Origin: Glycine soja
Taxonomy: Eukaryota; Streptophyta; Magnoliopsida; Fabales; Fabaceae
Reading direction: 5' to 3'
Assembly: GCF_004193775.1 (NCBI RefSeq)
Contig: NC_041002.1
Location: 41,703,038-41,767,037 of the forward strand
Length of the DNA stretch: 64,000 nucleotides
Notes under the pieces: generated by a model
The model's input: only the letters and a program-made list of their open reading frames with translations
What the model was told of the DNA's origin: nothing
Databases searched by the model: none
Made by a program: the position numbers and the translations under genes
Shown here: positions 58,401-64,000 of the stretch, in pieces
How the letters are laid out: each line of letters opens with the position of its first letter
Position numbering within the stretch: the stretch's first letter is position 1

Positions 58401-58740
58401 TATTTTCCTTCAAATCATTATTTTAGTAAATTTATTTCTCCTTATTTATTTATTTGTAAATAAAACTCTATTTTTCTAAACTCTATTTATTTTTAAATAA
58501 AAATTATTTTTAATTTATTTACGAAAAATAGGATGTTACACCAATAACTAACACAAACTCCACATGGGGCACAATTTCACAAATTGAGCCATATATGGAA
58601 CTGCCAAGTTTAGAGGTGGCATGGGTGATACAACTGGTATAGGTGGCACATGCAATACTTATGACACAAGTGGTGTTGGAATCCAATGTGGATGGTAGGT
58701 GGTTGTGGGATTTTTTGTTTTTAGTGTTTGAATTATATTT
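55464..58740 (+). pseudogene. Unrecognised coding-like remnant split by a solo LTR
   Basis: Before the LTR (55464-55715) one plus frame reads DLLSSMHHLHTDHCLSDIF and LQYVITTPYDCISTGQLVAS with stops. After it (58547-58700) one frame has Gly/Thr-rich text. Both sides look like decayed coding sequence, possibly of a retrotransposon or host gene. I cannot name a family. Confidence 0.25.
55721..58541. mobile_element. Solo LTR (2821 bp), TSD CCAAT
   Basis: Starts TGTGACACCCTCTACTCC and ends AGGATGTTACA, flanked by CCAAT at 55716-55720 and 58542-58546. Same family as 10978-13637 and the right-edge copies, but more diverged and without the clean 30-bp array. It instead has a duplicated block of about 350 bp (around 56670-57010 and 57020-57360, both with 'cactggttcctaactaggaa'). 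Confidence 0.92.
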
Positions 58741-60156
58741 ATTTACAAAATCTCAACATATAGGAAGGTTTACATAGTCTAAGTTGTAGCAAGAAATGAA
58801 AAGTATAAAAGAGTTATTGTAACCACAGAGACTATGTGTAATACCTATGAAATTATAAATATTTTGTTATCTAAGTAAAGAGAAATATTGTTGCTAAGGG
58901 CAATTTCGTTGCAAAGGCATCAATTCGCTACGACGAAATGTCCACAAGGAATAATTAAAAGATGGAAAAGGATACTTATATAGAAAAGTAATTTTGTTGC
59001 AACGAGTTCTCAGTTCATCGTGGTGAAATTAGCTAATCAATATCAATATGCATTCGTTGTTGGAAGACGTCAATTCGCTATGAAAAATGGTAGAATATTT
59101 TGTATTTTTCAGAGTTTGAAAATGAAAACATGGTGGAGAAAGTGTTGTTGGATCTTAATTCCATGAATTCCTTCATATGCAACTTGTAATCCTGATCATA
59201 CTTTCAATTTCAATGCATTCAAGATTTAACTAAAACAATCTAATCCTAATTCCTTAGGTAAGACATCCTCATTTTCTAGAATATATCCTTAATTTGTTAG
59301 GTGATTTAATCCTAGAAATTGGAACATAATCATAAATTTCAAAAATGCATAAAGCTACTATATTCCTAGCAATAGATTCATTCACATTCTACTTTAGACC
59401 CAAGATTTGAACTTGTTTTAACACAATTCAAATGCCTAAAAGCTAGGTTGATCACTCCTAAGCATGGAAATTGTTGCAACTGAGGTCACAACTAGACGAC
59501 AAAAACTCAAAATGATAATGTTTTGAAAAGTTAAGGAGTTGCCACCAATATTTTTTACTAGGAAAACATTGGGAAACCTTTTTAAATGAAAAATAGTCTT
59601 CAAAAACTAGATTTGGGTTTCAGAGTCCATTACGTGCAAGGGAGGTGTAATCACTCCACGACATCGGTTTTTTAAAAAATGGTTACCTTTAATTAATTAT
59701 ACTAATAACTTTTAAAATATGTATCTCACCGTAAAACACAACTAAGAATTAATTATTAAAAAGGCTATGGAATTATTCATCCAATTATTTTTATTTTATT
59801 TTTAATTTTGATAAATTTTGGGTTTTATTTTATATGGCATGACAGGCGTAATTCCCTAGTTCTATGTATCTCCAAGTATAATGGAGAATCAGAATCTATG
59901 TTGTTCTTAAGGTATTTTTATTCGTTTATTTTATCTTGTTATTATTGTTATTTTTATTTTTTCTTAAGATTTATGGGCTGTCCAAACTTGCACATCTTGA
60001 AATTAATAATGATGTCGCACCAAAATTAATTCCTTAAAGCAAGTTAACACTTATTTAAATATTTTTGTTTTAGAGACATCAAATTGTCACAATGTGTGCT
60101 TCAAAGTATCAAGGATGCCACACTCGATTACCCTGTTAACTTTAATGGTTTGAGAC

Positions 60157-60226
<70 letters not shown>

Positions 60227-60885
60227 GAAATATATTTATTAGAAATTATTACTATAATTAATAATAATGATAATAATAATAATAATAATGTGATGATAAT
60301 AATAAAAAAAATTTAAATAACAAAGATAATTTTGAATACATCAAAATATCAAAATATCACAACTTGTGTCCTAAACAATTATAAGTACAAAAGGATGTCA
60401 TATCTATTAATCGAAAATTCATTTATTGTTTTGTTTGATTTGAAAATATTTGATTTAATTATTTTGCTATCAAATACGTTATTTTTGTCTTGATGAAAAT
60501 TAGGCACGTATACAACAGCTTTGTATTCTTTTATTTCTTTACTTTTATTATCTTATTTTTTTTATTGAATTTTATTAGATTTCACATAGAAAGGTGAAAG
60601 AAATAGGTCATTAAAATAGTTAACTAAATGTGATTTTATATATAAAAAATGAAGATCTTAACACAAACATTTGGGTCGTGATTTGTATAACCCAATTACC
60701 CATTATTCATTGTGATATGAAAAAAAAAGAAGGCTAATAAAACAACATAAACATAAAAAATCAGAAGTGATACTAGGGTTTACAATATGTGGTGTTCTCA
60801 TCATGTTGCCAGGGAAGGTTGACGAGAGGAAAATGGAAGCATGCAGTTGTGTCACCATTGTGGTGGCTCTGTGGTGTTGTGATAA
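58741..60885. other. Intergenic, no gene seen
   Basis: AT-rich. Contains three similar statements of 'tcaattcgct' with 'gacgaaat' or similar near 58880-59090 (short diverged repeats), and an (ATT)n tract. The open frame at 59808-60029 lacks family features. Confidence 0.45.
60157..60226. repeat. (ATT)n microsatellite
   Basis: About 23 ATT units, followed at 60262-60305 by an interrupted (AAT)n run. Confidence 0.96.
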
Positions 60886-60893
60886 GATGCAGA

Positions 60894-61468
60894 CATAGTT
60901 ATTAAACTCTCAAATTAACTCACTAACTCTTACGAGTTTACGAGTCCATTTATTTTCTGTGAGTTCACTCGTGTGTAAACTCTCTTTTTAGTAGACTCTG
61001 GATAGACTTGATAAATTCTAAATAAACTCGATAGACTCTCAAGTTTACCAACGAGTCAACAAGTCAGCAAGTTAAAAAAATTAGACCAAAATGTAAATTA
61101 TTTTGGGTTGTTTAGTGTTCAACATGCCTCCATTTGGTGTGTTGTTTTCAAATTGAAAAATTCTCACCTCTAATAAGATCAAACCCTTATTTTTAAATAA
61201 CATCAAACTCTCGATGGGAATTCTCTATCACTGCTATAACATCTGTAAGTTATTATTTAGTAGTTATGCATTACTAGACATGGTTATTTAAGTATTGTGA
61301 AATTTATGATTTGCTATTTTGTTTTATTATGTTGTTGAAATGTTTAATTGCTATGTTATTTATAGATATTTTGTTGTTATTTTATATGAAATGAACTCTT
61401 ACGAGTATACGAGTTGAGTTTATGAAGCTGTCACGAGTCTACGTAAACTCTTGAGTTTGATATCCTTG
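60894..61468. mobile_element. hAT-like non-autonomous element, copy 2
   Basis: Ends CATAGTTATTAAACTC and (reverse complement) CAAGGATATCAAACTC match at 11 of 16 positions and start with CA, as hAT termini do. Flanking octamers GATGCAGA (60886-60893) and GATGCGGG (61469-61476) match at six of eight. The interior has repeated 'cgagtttacgagtc' type motifs. No transposase seen. Confidence 0.55.
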
Positions 61469-61708
61469 GATGCGGGTGAGGGAGGAAAGTTGTGCCGTTC
61501 TACTGCGATAGTGGGTATCATTCTGGTTACGAACGCCGTCGTTATCGAGCATGTGAGGGAAATGCACGAGATAGGAAAGGGAAAAGAGCCATACAGTAAC
61601 ACTACCGTTGTGGCAGGTCACCTTGGCAACATGATAGAGCATGAGTGAGAGAGAGGGGGGGGGGGGGCGATTAGGGAAAGGGGAAACAAGGAGTAATGAT
61701 GTGGGAAC
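61469..61708. other. Flank between hAT-like element and LTR, no gene seen
   Basis: GC-richer than its surroundings, with overlapping short frames on both strands and a G-run at 61656-61667. No recognisable product. Confidence 0.4.
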
Positions 61709-61726
61709 TGTGACACCCTCTACCCC

Positions 61727-61808
<82 letters not shown>

Positions 61809-62543
61809 TAAACAAATACACATGGATAAAAGGTTCACATTCACTTCACTATTACCAAATAAAACTTATTAAAAATATATATTGGACTCAAAATAAGGTC
61901 GTCAAAATTTACAAAATGTTTTGTTAAAGCAGTGAGGTAAAATAAAATAGACTAACACCATGCAATTTATATAGAAACTTATGTCCCATTGTCATATCCT
62001 ATTAGAACATTGTGTCCTGATGTCCTTCAACACAAGGTTCCTTAAAGCAATTCACCTAGTCATCTGCTCCTCCGAACACAAAGTTCAAGATCATCACAGG
62101 ATCCAAACACAAATAACATACAGGGAGTAAGTTATCACATTCCTAACTAATGGAGAGAAACAAGATAACATGTAGGTATAAATATCATATAAACAAAATA
62201 AAACTTACTTAAACATAGTTCACGTCATTTCACCATTTTGTCGTCCAACATCACATCACAACACAACACATCTCATTCATTTTCATAACATTCACGTACT
62301 CAAGGATCAAAACACAATATCACCAAGTCAATCAATCCATATCGATCAATACACAAGCGTTATGCAATACATACACTAAGACTCAATCCTATATGCAATG
62401 TGGTACCATGTTAGTGAAAAACCACATCGGGCGCCTAGGAGTACATTACAAGACAAACCACACACTAGTAAGTCAGGTCACTCTCACTAGGTAAAATCAT
62501 GGGGAAACCAGTCAGGGTCATGCTGTTTTGCGAGAATGCTCCA
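61709..62543. mobile_element. LTR of the TGTGACACCC family, interrupted
   Basis: Starts TGTGACACCCTCTACCCC after GGAAC (61704-61708). An (AT)n tract (61731-61804) has expanded near its start. It stops at 62543 in the middle of the family's 'gcgagaatgctccaaccat' stretch, where a second copy begins. The rest lies beyond the window. Confidence 0.85.
61731..61804. repeat. (AT)n microsatellite
   Basis: About 37 AT units inside the LTR start. The other family members have only a short 'catatatat' here, so this is a copy-specific expansion. Confidence 0.96.
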
Positions 62544-64000
62544 TGTGACACCCTCTACCCCTCACATATATATTAATAAAGGAATAAAAATTCAAATATT
62601 AATTAAAAGTATTTTTTAAAACATTTTTAAATACAAGCTTTTCAAATGGGTAAAAGGCTCACATTCACTTTCTTCTACATCATATTCAAACTTGTCCAAA
62701 TAAATAATAAAGTCATCTCGACTCAAAGAAAGTCATATAAGTCTCATACAATTAATATAGAACCTATATCCTAATGTCACATCCTATCAGAGCATGGTGT
62801 TCCCGCGTCCTCTAGCATGAGGTTCTTCATAGTCATCCACCTATTCATCTGCTCCCCCGAACACAAAGTTCAAGATCATCACAGGATCCAAACACAAACA
62901 GCAAACCGGGAGTGAGTTATCACATTGCTAACTACTAGAGAGAAACAACACAACATATAGTAGCCAAATACAATTTACTTAGCATATCTCACATTATTTC
63001 ATCACTTTGTCATTCATCAATCACACTTTTCATCCATCAATCACATCTTTCAATCATCAATCATTATACACGGGAATCACACACTCCGATCAAGACATAA
63101 TAACACATCAATTTCATAATAAACAATTAGCAAGCGTATGCGACAGTTATGCTAAGACTCAAGCCTATATGCAATGTGGTACCATGTCAGTGAAAAACCA
63201 CCCTGGGGTGCTTAGGAGTATATAACAAGACACACCACACAATGGGTTTGTCAGGTCACTCTCACTAAGTAAGATCATAGGGAGACCAGTCAGGGTCACG
63301 ATGTTTTGCGAGAATGCTCCAACCATATGGGATCAGCATAGGCTTAAAGGAGCACTCAAACCCGGTGACCCCCAAGGCCTACACTCCGAAGAGTCCATCA
63401 GGACCTCTCCCTCCTGATTCAGGTCCAACCCCTAAAATTATTTTAGCACACAGACTCTATCTATGAACTGTACAAAACACACGACTCCTCAATTGTTCTC
63501 AAAATAATTTTAACTCGTCGCCCTTTAAGGGTCTTATCATTAACTCATCGCCCTTAAAGGGACTTAACATTAACTCGTCGCCCAAAAAGGGACTTAGCAT
63601 CAACTCGTCGCCCTAAAAGGGACTTAGCATTAACTCGTCGCCCTTGAAGGGACTTATGATCGTGCGATTGTACAATTCATAGTTCACAATTCGATGCACA
63701 TATATATCTCAATCATATACATACTCAATTTATCACATACACTTAATCCCAATCACAATGGTATAATATCAATTTAACATGTTATCACACCTCATGAATC
63801 ATGTACACTTTACCTATGAACTATGCAACACACACATCTACTCAATTGTTTTCAAAATCATTTTAACTCGTCGGGTTCCCACAGTGGATCCCATCACAAT
63901 ACTCGTCGCCCTTAAAGGGCCTTACAATTGTGTGATTGCACAGTTCATAGTTCACAACTCAATACACATGTATTTCATCATCCGTCACATGTTCAATTTA
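62544..64000. mobile_element. Younger LTR of the same family, cut by window end
   Basis: Begins TGTGACACCCTCTACCCCTC directly after CTCCA (62539-62543, the presumed left target duplication), inside the previous LTR copy. It is nearly identical to 10978-12437, including the 30-bp array at 63507-63660. Whether it is a solo LTR or the edge of a full element cannot be seen. Confidence 0.9.

Noticed and set aside
61420..61648. Overlapping ORFs on both strands near 61.5 kb
   Set aside because: Short, mutually overlapping, partly within the hAT-like element end, and without any family feature.
1..64000. tRNA, rRNA, riboswitch or operon-like features
   Set aside because: I saw no cloverleaf, rRNA segment or bacterial gene organisation; absence is by eye only, and a tRNAscan or Rfam search would settle it.

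Overview
This window is plant nuclear DNA, most likely from soybean (Glycine max or a close relative). The evidence is AT-rich intergenic sequence, GT-AG introns, nested LTR retrotransposons, CACTA, Mutator-like, hAT-like and Tourist-like DNA elements, and plant-only gene families (GRAS/SHORT-ROOT, jasmonate oxygenase, plant mobile domain). The species call is inference, because no database could be searched. Only one gene looks intact: a three-exon 2-oxoglutarate/Fe(II) dioxygenase of the jasmonate-induced oxygenase (JOX) type at 38962-43304 (+).

Region by region. 291-16322 is an old Ty3/gypsy element on the minus strand (gag, protease, RT/RNase H, integrase remnants, initiator-Met primer-binding site, polypurine tract). 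Three later insertions break it: a CACTA element (569-5613) inside its 3' LTR, a solo LTR (5746-7438, target duplication GAAAA) in the same LTR, and a solo LTR (10978-13637, duplication TCTTT) between gag and protease. A further solo LTR (16333-17483) sits 10 bp to its right. 17.5-32.3 kb is AT-rich DNA with decayed LTR-like sequence and tandem duplications, and no gene is recognised there. 32336-33567 is a Tourist-like element filled with a CCA/CAT-type microsatellite. 33711-38118 is a Mutator-like element with long GC-rich inverted repeats carrying a dead plant-mobile-domain gene. Then comes the JOX-like gene. 44699-45819 is an inverted-repeat element carrying a 4-coumarate-CoA-ligase-like fragment. 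46175-51579 is a second CACTA element carrying a ZIP4/SPO22 meiotic gene fragment, split by a solo LTR, plus an unrecognised split gene. 51.8-61.5 kb holds two hAT-like elements, a MITE and a solo LTR (55721-58541). The right edge (61709-64000) has one copy of that same LTR family inserted into another.

The main theme is gene-fragment capture. The first CACTA element carries pieces of six unrelated genes (thioredoxin h, universal stress protein, organellar IF-2, glutamine synthetase, an LRR receptor kinase and SHORT-ROOT). Several pieces keep introns and splice sites, so they were copied from genomic DNA. The second CACTA carries at least two gene pieces and the 4CL-carrying element one. Neither CACTA encodes a visible transposase, so both are non-autonomous. 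None of the captured pieces is intact; their possible role is as chimeric or antisense transcripts. A second theme is that two LTR families with different palindromic sites share the same paired-palindrome layout. The element boundaries given rest on terminal motifs and target-site duplications read by eye.
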